Shown: positions 50,506 through 59,834 of the stretch, in pieces
Layout: the number at the start of each line of letters is the position of its first letter
Position numbering within the stretch: position 1 is the first letter of the stretch
Assembly (NCBI GenBank): GCA_965370415.1
Contig: CBDUTJ010000009.1
Location: 1-64,000, forward strand
From: JACNIV01 sp965370415
GTDB lineage: Bacteria > Cloacimonadota > Cloacimonadia > Cloacimonadales > TCS61
Direction: 5' to 3'
Length of the DNA stretch: 64,000 bases
Made by a program: the position numbers and the translations under genes
Notes under the pieces: generated by a model
Seen by the model: only the letters and a program-made list of their open reading frames with translations
Told to the model about the DNA's origin: nothing
The model's database searches: none

Positions 50506-51501
50506 ATGATAGCCAAATATAATGCTAAATTTTCAGGAACCGGACATTATGTCCCGGATAGAATACTCACAAATTTCGATCTTGAAAAAATGATCGATAC
50601 AACAGATGAATGGATCAGAACTCGAACTGGAATGGTTGAAAGACATGTTGCTTCAGAAGATCAGGCAGCATCTGATCTGGCGTATCATGCTTCTTTGAAA
50701 GCTTTAGAAGCTGCTAATTTGAAACCAAAAGATCTTGATATGATTATCGTTGGTACTATTTCAGGAGATCATCCCTTTCCATCAACAGCTTGCATTCTCC
50801 AAAAAAAATTAGGGTTAAAAAATTTCCCGGCGTTCGATGTCTCAGCTGGTTGTCCAGGTTGGCTTTATTCAACTAATATTGCCAAACAATTTATAGAGAA
50901 CGGAATCTCTAAGAACATTTTAGTCATTGGAGTAGAGATCCTTACAAAGGTCACGGATTATACTGATCGTAATACTTGCATTTTATTTGGAGATGGTGCA
51001 GGTGCCACTATTATTTCACGCGCTGAGCCCAAAGACATTTCCCGAATTATCGATTCTGAAATAACTGCAGATGGAACACATTATGAACTTCTCATTCAAG
51101 AAGCTGGTGGTTCCAGAATGCCTGCTTCCAAAGAATCTGTGAAAAAAAATCTGCATACTCTTTATATGGAAGGGAATAAAATATTTAAATTCGCTGTGAA
51201 ATCTATGTATTCAATGTGCGATATCGTCATGAAAAGAAATAACCTGGATGTAACTTCCATCGACTGGTTAATTACTCATCAGGCCAATATGAGAATTATT
51301 GAAGCCCTTGGAAGAAAGATGAAAATTGATACAAATAAAGTCATAGTTAATATTGAGAAATATGCAAACACATCTTCAGCAACAATTCCGATTGCTTTAG
51401 ATGAAGCTATCAGAAGTGGAAAAATTAGGCGTGGAGACCTGGTTTTAATGGCATCTTTCGGTGCTGGTTTAACTTCTGGCAGTTTGCTGATAAGATTATA
51501 A
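50506..51501 (+). CDS. fabH: beta-ketoacyl-ACP synthase III
   Basis: Starts fatty-acid synthesis by condensing acetyl-CoA with malonyl-ACP. 331 residues with catalytic Cys116 in FDVSAGCPGWLYS, His in DWLITHQANMRIIEALG and Asn in KYANTSSATIPIALDEA. The N-terminal GTGHYVPDRILTNFDLEKM and the Arg-rich TDEWIRTRTGMVERH are typical. GAGAGG precedes ATG 50506, one base after the plsX stop; an earlier in-frame ATG would overlap plsX. Confidence 0.95.
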   Translation: MIAKYNAKFSGTGHYVPDRILTNFDLEKMIDTTDEWIRTRTGMVERHVASEDQAASDLAYHASLKALEAANLKPKDLDMIIVGTISGDHPFPSTACILQKKLGLKNFPAFDVSAGCPGWLYSTNIAKQFIENGISKNILVIGVEILTKVTDYTDRNTCILFGDGAGATIISRAEPKDISRIIDSEITADGTHYELLIQEAGGSRMPASKESVKKNLHTLYMEGNKIFKFAVKSMYSMCDIVMKRNNLDVTSIDWLITHQANMRIIEALGRKMKIDTNKVIVNIEKYANTSSATIPIALDEAIRSGKIRRGDLVLMASFGAGLTSGSLLIRL

Positions 51502-51514
51502 TCATGAGGTAAAA

Positions 51515-52456
51515 ATGGGAAAAATAGCTTTTATATTTCCGGGACAAGGTGCTCAATATGTTGGAATGGCAATGGATTTTGCAGAGAACAATCCGGAATT
51601 TACAGACATCCTGCAAAGATTTGATAGAAATAATGGAACTGAACTTTTCAAAATAATGCGTGAAGGTCCCGAAGAGCAACTGAAAGAAACAAAATTCACT
51701 CAACCAGCAATACTCTTTCACAGTATTGCAGCCATGAAAACAGTTCTTAACGAATTCGATATTAAACCAGATTTTGTAGCAGGACATTCATTGGGTGAAT
51801 TCTCTGCCCTGGTTGCAAATGGTGTTCTTGATCTGGAAGATGCAATGTATCTTGTTCATAAACGTGGAGAGTTCATGATCCGTGCAAACGAAGGAAAACC
51901 CTTTGCCATGGCTGCGATAATCGGGCTTGATTCTATCACTGTAAAGAATATTTGTGACGAAGCTTCCTCGGCTGGTATAGTGATTGCTGCCAATTTTAAT
52001 ACACCGGTTCAAACTGTGATTTCCGGCTCTAAAGCAGGTGTGGAAAAAGCTTGTGAAATAGCTCAGGAAAAAGATGCAAAAAGAGTTATACCGCTTATTG
52101 TTGGTGGACCTTTTCACTCTCCATTAATAGAAAGAGCCAAAACCTGGCTGGCAGAAGAAATGGAAAAGATCATTTTCAATAGTACCAATATTCCTGTAAT
52201 TGCAAACGTGGATGCAAAACCAGCCACCGAACCTGAAAAGATCAGAAAAAACCTGGCAGAGCAAGTAACTTCTTCTGTTCGTTGGGTTGAATGCATAGAA
52301 TTTATGATCGAGAATGGAGTAAATACTTTCGTAGAATTTGGTCCTAAAAAAGTACTATCCGGAATGCTTAAAAAAATTGACAGAAATGTGAAAGTTATAA
52401 GCATCGACACATTAGAAACTTTTAATAGTGTGAAGCAGGAATTGGAGAATTTATAA
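51515..52456 (+). CDS. fabD: malonyl-CoA:ACP transacylase
   Basis: Transfers malonyl from CoA to ACP. 313 residues with FPGQGAQYVGMAMDF, catalytic Ser92 in AGHSLGEFSALVA (same number as E. coli) and the active-site His in VGGPFHSPLIERAK. GAGG precedes the ATG. The stop codon overlaps the fabG start as TAATG. Confidence 0.95.
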   Translation: MGKIAFIFPGQGAQYVGMAMDFAENNPEFTDILQRFDRNNGTELFKIMREGPEEQLKETKFTQPAILFHSIAAMKTVLNEFDIKPDFVAGHSLGEFSALVANGVLDLEDAMYLVHKRGEFMIRANEGKPFAMAAIIGLDSITVKNICDEASSAGIVIAANFNTPVQTVISGSKAGVEKACEIAQEKDAKRVIPLIVGGPFHSPLIERAKTWLAEEMEKIIFNSTNIPVIANVDAKPATEPEKIRKNLAEQVTSSVRWVECIEFMIENGVNTFVEFGPKKVLSGMLKKIDRNVKVISIDTLETFNSVKQELENL

Positions 52457-53196
52457 TGAAATTGAAAGATAAGGTTGCTATCATAACAGGTGCTGCTCGT
52501 GGCATTGGTTTTGCCATTGCAGAAACATTGGCTCAAAATGGAGCTTTATCTGTAATTATCGACCTTAATAAAAATGATGTGGAAGGCGCAGTACAGAAAA
52601 TCGATGATGTTGGTTTCAAAGCTATTGGTTATGCCTGTGATGTAACAGACTCTGAAAACCTGGGCAATGTTTTTAAAGACATCCATTCTAAATTCGAAAA
52701 TATTGATATATTGGTGAACAATGCAGGCATTACCAGAGATGGTCTTCTTATGAAAATGAAAGAGACAGACTGGGATGCTGTGATAAATGTTAATTTGAAA
52801 GGTACTTTTAACTGTACTCAGAAAGTCAGCAGATTTATGCTGAAACAAAAATCCGGTGTGATCATAAATATATCTTCTGTAGTTGGAATTATGGGAAACC
52901 CCGGTCAAGCGAACTATGCTGCTTCCAAAGGTGGAATAATTGCTTTAACCAAATCAGCAGCCAAAGAATTCGCCAGCAGAAACATTCGCGTTAATGCAAT
53001 TGCTCCAGGCTTTATTCAAACGGAGATGACGGATAAACTACCAAAGGAAGTTGTTGATAAATATTTAGAAGCGATTCCTCTTTCATGTATGGGAACGGTG
53101 AAAGATATCGCCAATTTATGTGTGTTTTTAGCTTCAAAAGAAGCAAAATATATTACAGGACAAACCATCAATGTAGATGGTGGCTTAGTAATGTAA
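52456..53196 (+). CDS. fabG: 3-oxoacyl-ACP reductase
   Basis: NADPH-dependent ketoreduction in the elongation cycle. 246 residues of the classical SDR family: TGAARGIGFAIAETLA (dinucleotide loop), NNAGITRDGLLMKM, Ser-Tyr-Lys in INISSVVGIMGNPGQANYAASKGG and the end TGQTINVDGGLVM. Translation is coupled to fabD by the TAATG overlap. Confidence 0.95.
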   Translation: MKLKDKVAIITGAARGIGFAIAETLAQNGALSVIIDLNKNDVEGAVQKIDDVGFKAIGYACDVTDSENLGNVFKDIHSKFENIDILVNNAGITRDGLLMKMKETDWDAVINVNLKGTFNCTQKVSRFMLKQKSGVIINISSVVGIMGNPGQANYAASKGGIIALTKSAAKEFASRNIRVNAIAPGFIQTEMTDKLPKEVVDKYLEAIPLSCMGTVKDIANLCVFLASKEAKYITGQTINVDGGLVM

Positions 53197-53217
53197 TTAA
53201 TAAAATAGGAGGAAATA

Positions 53218-53451
53218 ATGGACATTGATGCAAAAGTAAAAGAAATTATTGTTGAAGAACTCGGTGTGGAAGAAAGTGAAGTTACTCCAGAAGCTAGTTT
53301 CATTGAAGATCTGGGAGCTGACTCTCTTGATACTGTTGAACTTATTATGAAATTCGAAGAAGAATTCGATATTGACATTGCTGACGAAGAAGCTGAAAAG
53401 CTGACTACAGTTGGCAAAGCTATCGAATACCTTAAACAAAAGCTTGGGTAA
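53218..53451 (+). CDS. acpP: acyl carrier protein
   Basis: 77 acidic residues. The phosphopantetheine attachment site is Ser36 in DLGADSLDTVELIM. It carries acyl chains for all neighbouring fab enzymes. A strong AGGAGG lies before the ATG. A hairpin follows before fabF. Confidence 0.96.
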   Translation: MDIDAKVKEIIVEELGVEESEVTPEASFIEDLGADSLDTVELIMKFEEEFDIDIADEEAEKLTTVGKAIEYLKQKLG

Positions 53452-53460
53452 TAATATTAA

Positions 53461-53491
53461 TTATGGTGGGATTTCTATAATCCCACCATAA
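53461..53491 (+). terminator. hairpin between acpP and fabF
   Basis: TTATGGTGGGAT / ATCCCACCATAA, a perfect 12-base stem with a 7-base loop. No U-tract follows, so it probably attenuates read-through or stabilises the abundant acpP message rather than ending it completely. Confidence 0.6.
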
Positions 53492-53524
53492 TTATATCAA
53501 ATTATCCTAAATGAAGAGGTTTGC

Positions 53525-54772
53525 ATGAATAAAAGAAGAGTTGTAATTACAGGTATAGGCACATTGAATGCCATTGGACATAGCGTTAATGAAACCTGGG
53601 AAAATCTGCTGGCAGGAAAATCGGGAATTGATCTTATAAAAAACTTTGAAGTTACAGACGAATTTTCCAGCCAGATAGCAGGAGAAGTTAAGAATCTTGA
53701 TATGACACAATATTTTGATCGTAAAAAACTTAAAAAGCTCGATAAATATGCGCAATTTGCGCTTATTGCTGCTAAACAGGCAATGGAAGATTCAGGTTTG
53801 ATTAATGCTGAATTCGATCACGATCGTGCAGGAGTTATCATCGCTACAGGAATTGGCGGAATGGAAACTTTTCAATCTGAAGCAAGTAAAATGACACTTA
53901 AAGGACCAAAAAGGATCAGCCCTTTTTTCATTCCAAAAATGATTGCTAATATCGCTTCCGCTGAAGTTGCAATAGAATTTAATTTCAGAGGTCTGAACTT
54001 TAACATATCTTCAGCTTGTGCTTCTGCAAATCACGCAATGGGTACTGCCTATCGAACAATTCAATATGGAGATGCCAATATTATGCTCACAGGAGGTTCG
54101 GAAGCTTCAGTAACATCCCTTTCTGTGGCTGGTTTTTGCGCGATGAGAGCCCTTAGCACCAGAAATGATGAACCACAGAAAGCTTGTCGCCCATTCGATA
54201 AGGAAAGAGATGGATTTATTATGGCTGAAGGGGCAGGAGTTCTTGTTTTTGAAGAAATGGAACATGCTCTGAAACGTGGTGCAAAAATCCTTGCTGAAAT
54301 TGTTGGATATGGCGCAACTTGTGATGCTTTCCATGTTACTGCTCCGGCAGAAAACGGAGAAGGTGGTGCACGTGCCATGAAAATGGCTATCGAAGATGCA
54401 GGTATTAAACCCGATGAAATTGATTACATTAATGCACATGGTACTTCCACTCCCCTGAATGACCCGAATGAAACAGCAGCTATTAAAACTGTTTTCGGGG
54501 ATCATGCCTATAAATTAAAGATCAGTTCCACTAAATCGATGGTGGGACACACGTTGGGAGCAGCTGCAGCTATCGAAGCGTTAGCTTGTTGTAAGAGCAT
54601 CGAAACTGGCAAGATCCATCCTACCACAAATCAAGAACACCCAGATCCGCAATGTGATCTTGATTATGTTCCCAATAAAGCCATTGAACATGAAGTTAAT
54701 TATACATTGAGCAATTCTCTTGGTTTTGGTGGACACAACGGTGTATTAATTCTCAAGAAATTTGTTAATTAG
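53525..54772 (+). CDS. fabF: beta-ketoacyl-ACP synthase II
   Basis: Chain-elongating condensing enzyme. 415 residues with catalytic Cys165 in NISSACASANHAMG, His residues in INAHGTSTPLNDPNE and KSMVGHTLGAAAAIE, and the glycine-rich end NSLGFGGHNGVLILKKF. AGAGG precedes the ATG. Followed by a strong terminator that closes the lipid operon. Confidence 0.96.
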   Translation: MNKRRVVITGIGTLNAIGHSVNETWENLLAGKSGIDLIKNFEVTDEFSSQIAGEVKNLDMTQYFDRKKLKKLDKYAQFALIAAKQAMEDSGLINAEFDHDRAGVIIATGIGGMETFQSEASKMTLKGPKRISPFFIPKMIANIASAEVAIEFNFRGLNFNISSACASANHAMGTAYRTIQYGDANIMLTGGSEASVTSLSVAGFCAMRALSTRNDEPQKACRPFDKERDGFIMAEGAGVLVFEEMEHALKRGAKILAEIVGYGATCDAFHVTAPAENGEGGARAMKMAIEDAGIKPDEIDYINAHGTSTPLNDPNETAAIKTVFGDHAYKLKISSTKSMVGHTLGAAAAIEALACCKSIETGKIHPTTNQEHPDPQCDLDYVPNKAIEHEVNYTLSNSLGFGGHNGVLILKKFVN

Positions 54773-54778
54773 ATTAAG

Positions 54779-54804
54779 CGGGGCAAACCAGCCCCGTTTT
54801 TTTT
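54779..54804 (+). terminator. intrinsic terminator after fabF
   Basis: CGGGGC-AAACCA-GCCCCG followed by eight T. The putative TTG start of rnc lies only a few bases downstream. Confidence 0.93.
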
Positions 54805-54807
54805 GTT

Positions 54808-55539
54808 TTGAAAAAAATTATATTTAACTTAATAAACCAGCTTTCTGTTAAAAAAGGAAAAAATCCAAAATTTAAAATTCTCCAGGAAAAGATAGGTTAT
54901 TATTTTCAAAATCCCCCATTATTAACAGCAGCTCTTTCTCATACATCACTACCCACCAGCAATAAAGAACATTCCTCTTTTGAGAGAATGGAGTTCTTGG
55001 GAGATGCTGTTTTAGGATTAATAATCTCAGAAGAACTCTTCCTGAAATATCCCAAATACAGCGAAGGTGAACTTTCAAAACTCAAATCCAAGATCGTTTC
55101 AAAAAAAATGTTAGCTTTAAAAGCCAAACAGATCGACTTGCACGATTTCATTCTATTAAGTTCTGAAGCTGCCAATAGTGGTGGTCTCGATTCCATTCTG
55201 GCAGATAGCATGGAAGCAATTATCAGTGCTATTTACCTGGACGGCAACCTGGAAGAAGTGCGGAAATTCATAAAGACATTTATTCTGAAGGATATGGATA
55301 GATATATTAAAAGCGATGAACTTATCGATTTCAAAAGCAAACTCCAGGAATACACTCAGGCAGAATTTCATAACATACCGAATTACAAAATAATCAGCGA
55401 AACGGGTCCCGAACACGAAAAAATATTTACTGTCGAAGTGCTGATAAACAACAAAGTCTACGGATGCGGAAAGGGTGGTAGCAAAAAAGAAGCACAACAA
55501 AGTGCCGCCAGAGAAGCCTGCAGCCAACTAAATTTATAA
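54808..55539 (+). CDS. rnc: ribonuclease III
   Basis: Double-strand-specific endoribonuclease for rRNA and mRNA processing. 243 residues if the TTG at 54808 is used. The catalytic domain has SFERMEFLGDAVLGLIISEE (signature and metal ligands) and LADSMEAIISAIYLDG; the dsRNA-binding domain is at the C-terminus (FKSKLQEYTQAEFHNIPNYK ... GGSKKEAQQSAAREACSQL). The start is odd: TTG, no ribosome-binding site, and it abuts the T-tract of the fabF terminator. The next Met is inside the catalytic signature and cannot be the start; ATT/ATC codons around 54880 are the only alternatives. Gene order fabF-rnc is common. Confidence 0.9.
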   Translation: MKKIIFNLINQLSVKKGKNPKFKILQEKIGYYFQNPPLLTAALSHTSLPTSNKEHSSFERMEFLGDAVLGLIISEELFLKYPKYSEGELSKLKSKIVSKKMLALKAKQIDLHDFILLSSEAANSGGLDSILADSMEAIISAIYLDGNLEEVRKFIKTFILKDMDRYIKSDELIDFKSKLQEYTQAEFHNIPNYKIISETGPEHEKIFTVEVLINNKVYGCGKGGSKKEAQQSAAREACSQLNL

Positions 55540-55563
55540 TCAGAATTTTCTGGTTAAATCCCT

Positions 55564-56547
55564 ATGAAGATCTTCCCTGTTTTTATTCCTCATCAGGGAT
55601 GTGCTTATCAATGTATTTATTGTAATCAGCACTCTATTACCCGTAGCAAGCTTCCCGATATTGAAAAGTTAGAACCAGAGATTGCAGCTTTTTGTAGAAA
55701 AAATCAATCTGAAGAAAAAGAGATCGCTTTCTTCGGAGGAACATTTACCAGTATGACAAAACCATTTCAACAAAAATATCTTGATATTGCCAATAAATTC
55801 AGGAAACACATATCCGGTATTAGAATTTCCACCAGACCCGATTCAATAGACCCGAATGTGCTGACTTTTTGTAAAGAGAACAATATTCGAACTATTGAGC
55901 TTGGTATTCAAAGTTTTGATGATGAAGTCCTAAAAAAAACATTAAGAGGATATAATTCCGAAACTGCAATAAATGCCTGCAAATTAGTAAAAGAATATAA
56001 GTTTCAATTGGGAATTCAATTAATGCCTGGTCTTCCCGGATTTTGCCGGTGTTCACTGGAAAACTCGATTCATCTTACAAAAAAAATCTCTCCCCACTTT
56101 GTAAGGATATATCCAACCATTATTCTAAAAAGAACAAAGTTGGAAAAATGGTTTCTGTCGGGAAAATACACTCCACTCAAATTGAATAATGCTGTAGAAA
56201 TGGTATCCGGTATGCTGAGTGAGTTTGAACAAAACGAGATTCGGGTGATCAAGATCGGTCTTCATTCCGATATAAAGGAAGAAGACATCGTTGCCGGACC
56301 TTACCACCGATCATTTGGTGAACTTGTTCGTTCTGAGATTTTAAAAAAAAATATTTTAGAGAGCTATGCACCTAAAACACTTATCATTTCAAGCTCGGAT
56401 ATTTCATTATTCAAGGGCTTCAAGTCACAAATGCTCAAAGCACTAAAGCACGAATTAAAACTGGATAAACTTCCCATAATAATCAATAACAAAATGGAAA
56501 AATCTAAATTTTTATTCACAGAACTTCCACCGCTGGAGTATTGGTAA
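55564..56547 (+). CDS. Elp3-like radical-SAM protein
   Basis: 327 residues. The cluster motif is C13-x3-C17-x2-C20 in GCAYQCIYCNQHS. Then come IAFFGGTFTSM (the SAM-binding GGE-type region), RISTRPDSIDPNVLTFCKEN, TIELGIQSFDDEVLKKTLRG and QLGIQLMPGLPG, the block shared with Elp3 and coproporphyrinogen-dehydrogenase-like proteins. The acetyltransferase domain of Elp3 is absent, so it is the short bacterial type often adjacent to rnc. It may modify tRNA, but the substrate is unknown. No clear ribosome-binding site; 24 bases after rnc and four bases before the next gene. Confidence 0.87.
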   Translation: MKIFPVFIPHQGCAYQCIYCNQHSITRSKLPDIEKLEPEIAAFCRKNQSEEKEIAFFGGTFTSMTKPFQQKYLDIANKFRKHISGIRISTRPDSIDPNVLTFCKENNIRTIELGIQSFDDEVLKKTLRGYNSETAINACKLVKEYKFQLGIQLMPGLPGFCRCSLENSIHLTKKISPHFVRIYPTIILKRTKLEKWFLSGKYTPLKLNNAVEMVSGMLSEFEQNEIRVIKIGLHSDIKEEDIVAGPYHRSFGELVRSEILKKNILESYAPKTLIISSSDISLFKGFKSQMLKALKHELKLDKLPIIINNKMEKSKFLFTELPPLEYW

Positions 56548-56550
56548 ATA

Positions 56551-58545
56551 ATGATATTTTTATTTATAGCGTTAGTAGTAATTTTGATATTTTATTTTTA
56601 TAGAAACACAGTTCCACAGCTTTACGGCTGGAGAAAAAAACTCCTGATCGTACTCAGGTCGATTGCGCTGATTGTTATTTTGATCCTGCTTTTAAATCCT
56701 GTTCTCTTTTTTATAAAGCATACTATTAACCGACCTAAAGTAATAATGCTGAATGATATTTCCGACAGCATGAACCAGGAAAGTGGGGATATTAGTAAAA
56801 CAAATGCTTTACAGGATTTTCGGGAAATAGTGGAAACTGAGATCCGCTCCAGGAAATATGATATTGTTAATTATAATTTTGCAGGAGGTCTTGGAAAAAA
56901 TACCGCTTCTACAAGATTGACACCTGCTTTGCAGGAAATATCTCAGAAGCAGAATCTGGAAGATGTACGGACAATTTTTCTTTTTTCTGATGGCTGGCTC
57001 AAAGATGAAAATCTGGAAACCGTTATTGATCTTAATATTCCATTTTATACTGTTATTCCCGATTTTAAAATTAGTGATTTTGATCTTGAAATTGCCAGCT
57101 TACGTTACAATAAAACCGCCTACAGAAATGAATTAACTCCCATCGAAGTAAACCTCTCATCCATCAACTTCGATGGAAATGCTCAATTAGAATTATATGT
57201 TGATAAAAAAAAGATGAAAACAAAGAATATATATTTTCAAAATATCGATTTTCTACAGGAGTTTTTTGAAATTTCTTTCAACGAAACTGGTATGAGATCA
57301 TTTGAGGTGATTGTAAGTTCGGATTCGACAAATGAAAAGAATTCTGCGAACAATAAATATACTGGAGCAATTCAGGTTTTAAGGGAACGTTCACGCATCA
57401 CGATTATTTCAGATAAACTGGGCTGGGACACAAAATTTTTAATCGAGGCTATTCAGCAAAATCCACGCTGGGAGCATTCCTTTCTTCTAAAAGAAAAAAC
57501 TTTAAAAAAAATAAGACAAACAGTGTCTTTGAAAGATGAGATACAGGGAACCGTAATGCTAATCCTGATAAATAATAATTCACTACAGTTAACTCCAATT
57601 GAAACAGAGATCATTAAGAACTTCGTAAAACAAGGTGGAGGATTATTCCTGATGGGTAAGCCACCGAAAGAGATTTCCGAGATTTTACCAGCAGTGGATT
57701 ACGGTTTCAGAACAACTTTCGAATCGACTTTTTCTTTTACTGATGAAAGCAAAAAATATGAAACATTTAACCTGGAAGAAGCCTTAAGTAACATTCCCCC
57801 GGTTAGTTACTATTTTGTGAAACCAAAACTACAGGCAAAGATATTAGCAAAGATAGAAAATGAAGAACGCAGTCCTGCTATACTTTTAATGAATTATGAA
57901 AAGGGAAAAGTACTCCAATTAACTTTCCTGAACCTCTGGAAATGGCAATTATGGGCAAAGAATAATAAATATAATCAATTTATTACTAACATAATATCCT
58001 GGCTTAGCAGGGAAAGCTCAGAACGTTTTTTTGCTCGAACAAATAAAACATCTTTTTTCAGTGGAGAGAAAATCACAGTCAACTTAACAGCATACGATGA
58101 GACGTTATCTCCAATTTATGATCTGAACGCGAAGCTTACAGTATTTGATGAAAACCGTAATAATGTCTTTGAGGAGTTCCTGTTGGCAAAAGACGATGTA
58201 TACCGATGTGAAGTAGGGTTTCTTCCATCCGGGAGCTATTCATTCCAAGTTCAAGATGAGCGAACCGGACTGGAAACGAAAGGTGAATTCATGGTAACTG
58301 CCGATGATCCTGAAAGCAGAGATAGGGGATTTAACACATCGCTCCTTGCTTATATTTCTGAACAGACAAATGGGAAACTTCTGTATCCTGAAGATATGGC
58401 AGAGTTCAAATTTCCTGAAGCTCAACTTATGTCATTCAAGAAAAGAACAGAAATTCCAGTTTATAAAAAATGGTATCTCATCGCTTTATTCCTGGTTAGT
58501 TTTTGTTTGGAATTATTTTTCCGTAAAAGGTGGGGACTTCTATAA
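56551..58545 (+). CDS. BatA/von Willebrand-like membrane protein
   Basis: 664 residues. Two N-terminal membrane helices (MIFLFIALVVILIFYFY and IVLRSIALIVILILLLNPVL) and one at the C-terminus (WYLIALFLVSFCLELFF). Between them lies a von Willebrand A-like domain (VIMLNDISDSMNQESG with a MIDAS-like D-x-S-x-S, then FLFSDGWLKDENLETVI). A glutamine-amidotransferase-like domain follows (VKQGGGLFLMGKPPKEI, about 355-470) and then beta-sandwich domains. This matches the large membrane proteins of aerotolerance/Bat-like operons in FCB bacteria, whose function is unclear. Directly follows the radical-SAM gene. Confidence 0.8.
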   Translation: MIFLFIALVVILIFYFYRNTVPQLYGWRKKLLIVLRSIALIVILILLLNPVLFFIKHTINRPKVIMLNDISDSMNQESGDISKTNALQDFREIVETEIRSRKYDIVNYNFAGGLGKNTASTRLTPALQEISQKQNLEDVRTIFLFSDGWLKDENLETVIDLNIPFYTVIPDFKISDFDLEIASLRYNKTAYRNELTPIEVNLSSINFDGNAQLELYVDKKKMKTKNIYFQNIDFLQEFFEISFNETGMRSFEVIVSSDSTNEKNSANNKYTGAIQVLRERSRITIISDKLGWDTKFLIEAIQQNPRWEHSFLLKEKTLKKIRQTVSLKDEIQGTVMLILINNNSLQLTPIETEIIKNFVKQGGGLFLMGKPPKEISEILPAVDYGFRTTFESTFSFTDESKKYETFNLEEALSNIPPVSYYFVKPKLQAKILAKIENEERSPAILLMNYEKGKVLQLTFLNLWKWQLWAKNNKYNQFITNIISWLSRESSERFFARTNKTSFFSGEKITVNLTAYDETLSPIYDLNAKLTVFDENRNNVFEEFLLAKDDVYRCEVGFLPSGSYSFQVQDERTGLETKGEFMVTADDPESRDRGFNTSLLAYISEQTNGKLLYPEDMAEFKFPEAQLMSFKKRTEIPVYKKWYLIALFLVSFCLELFFRKRWGLL

Positions 58546-58553
58546 ATAAAAAA

Positions 58554-58583
58554 ACCTGCCAAACTGTAAAGAGTGGCAGGTTC
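58554..58583. terminator. bidirectional terminator between convergent genes
   Basis: AACCTGCCA / TGGCAGGTT, a 9-base stem with a 12-base loop. T-rich on the left for minus-strand transcripts (TTTTTTTATTT); weaker for the plus strand. Confidence 0.8.
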
Positions 58584-58600
58584 ATAATTTGAGAAACTGG

Positions 58601-59824
58601 TTAGAACTTAAACACGAATGCCGAATCGAGACCGATCCCCCTTCCATACCGGAAGAACCCGTGGTAGAAAATAGCGCCCATCTTCCATTCGAATCCTTTA
58701 AAGATCAACCCTGTATTGAATTCGTAGAAAATATTTTCATCGTAACCCATAACAGCCTGCATCGGAATACAAGCTAATTGATAACCGGTACCAAAAGAAA
58801 ATCCATTTTTGTAGGAATATTGTTCGTTGATGTATTTTGCCATTACATTGAGTTTCTGGAAAAATGTGTATTCCATACCCACACTCACAGATGGTTTGAT
58901 CTTCACATATTTGTTTTTGACTCTTGATTCTTCTTCAAAATATTCTTTTTCAAAAGGTTCATGTTCCAGATCGAAATAGATAAGAGAATCCACAACCATC
59001 TTCTCATATTTACCAGCACCAAGATTCTTATAATTCAATTGCATGAACAAATCATCTATACTGGCATGCAAATATCCTTCAAAGATCCTGGCTTTCATTC
59101 CAAATCCCACAGAAGGAGAAAGCCTTCCAACAGAATATTCATCGCTATATTGTAAATGTGCAGTATAATTATAATAAGCACTATCCGGCATTGAACCGAA
59201 ATTCTGTGTGCTTTCTATTATCGTGCCATACATCATGGAATAGTTAAAGTTTATGTTTGCTCCAAAATACAGCGTCATATCCCGCATGTATTCCACAAAA
59301 GCGCTGGTGGAATCTGCAGGGAAAAGACCGGGTATCATTCCCATGCTAAGTCCTTTTGGATAGGCATAATTAAATGTGGCTTTCCAGAATGAAAATGCTT
59401 CGCTTCCCTCGCCCGTATGGCTGGAATATGCGATATTAGTATCGTTACCATTAAAGACAAGATCACAATACATTTTATCTAATACTTCCACATTGGCAAA
59501 TGCCAGAGATTGAAGAGAAAAATTCCAATTCCTATGTCCAAAATCCAAAAGATGTATTTTAAAATTAGAATAGATTTCGATATCATCTTCCGTAAGTTTC
59601 TTTTTATCTTTAGCATCGAGTATATATCCTTCCTGGAACATATTGATATCATCAAGTTGCAACGCTGAATTTTCGAAATTAAACTGGTACGTTAATAGAG
59701 GTAAACATATCTGTGAATGGTATCTATCGGCAATGTTCGCTGGATTTTCGGGAAAGAAATCGAAAGAACCAAACAACCCGTAACTGAGTGATAATATAAG
59801 TGCGATCAATATTATTTTTTTCAT
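58601..59824 (-). CDS. outer-membrane barrel-like protein (DUF5723-like)
   Basis: 407 residues. Signal peptide MKKIILIALILSLSYGLFGS. The body is strand-rich and aromatic (FGHRNWNFSLQSLAFANVEV, SVGMEYTFFQKLNVMAKYIN, FEWKMGAIFYHGFFRYGRGI), ending DSAFVFKF with the terminal Phe of outer-membrane barrels. It resembles DUF5723-type proteins common in Cloacimonadota and Bacteroidota; that family name is a tentative match. I chose ATG 59824, behind AAGGAGAAG, over an in-frame ATG 30 bases upstream inside the lipoprotein gene. Co-transcribed with the lipoprotein gene, 10 bases apart. Confidence 0.75.
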   Translation of the reverse strand: MKKIILIALILSLSYGLFGSFDFFPENPANIADRYHSQICLPLLTYQFNFENSALQLDDINMFQEGYILDAKDKKKLTEDDIEIYSNFKIHLLDFGHRNWNFSLQSLAFANVEVLDKMYCDLVFNGNDTNIAYSSHTGEGSEAFSFWKATFNYAYPKGLSMGMIPGLFPADSTSAFVEYMRDMTLYFGANINFNYSMMYGTIIESTQNFGSMPDSAYYNYTAHLQYSDEYSVGRLSPSVGFGMKARIFEGYLHASIDDLFMQLNYKNLGAGKYEKMVVDSLIYFDLEHEPFEKEYFEEESRVKNKYVKIKPSVSVGMEYTFFQKLNVMAKYINEQYSYKNGFSFGTGYQLACIPMQAVMGYDENIFYEFNTGLIFKGFEWKMGAIFYHGFFRYGRGIGLDSAFVFKF

Positions 59825-59834
59825 TTTCTTCTCC

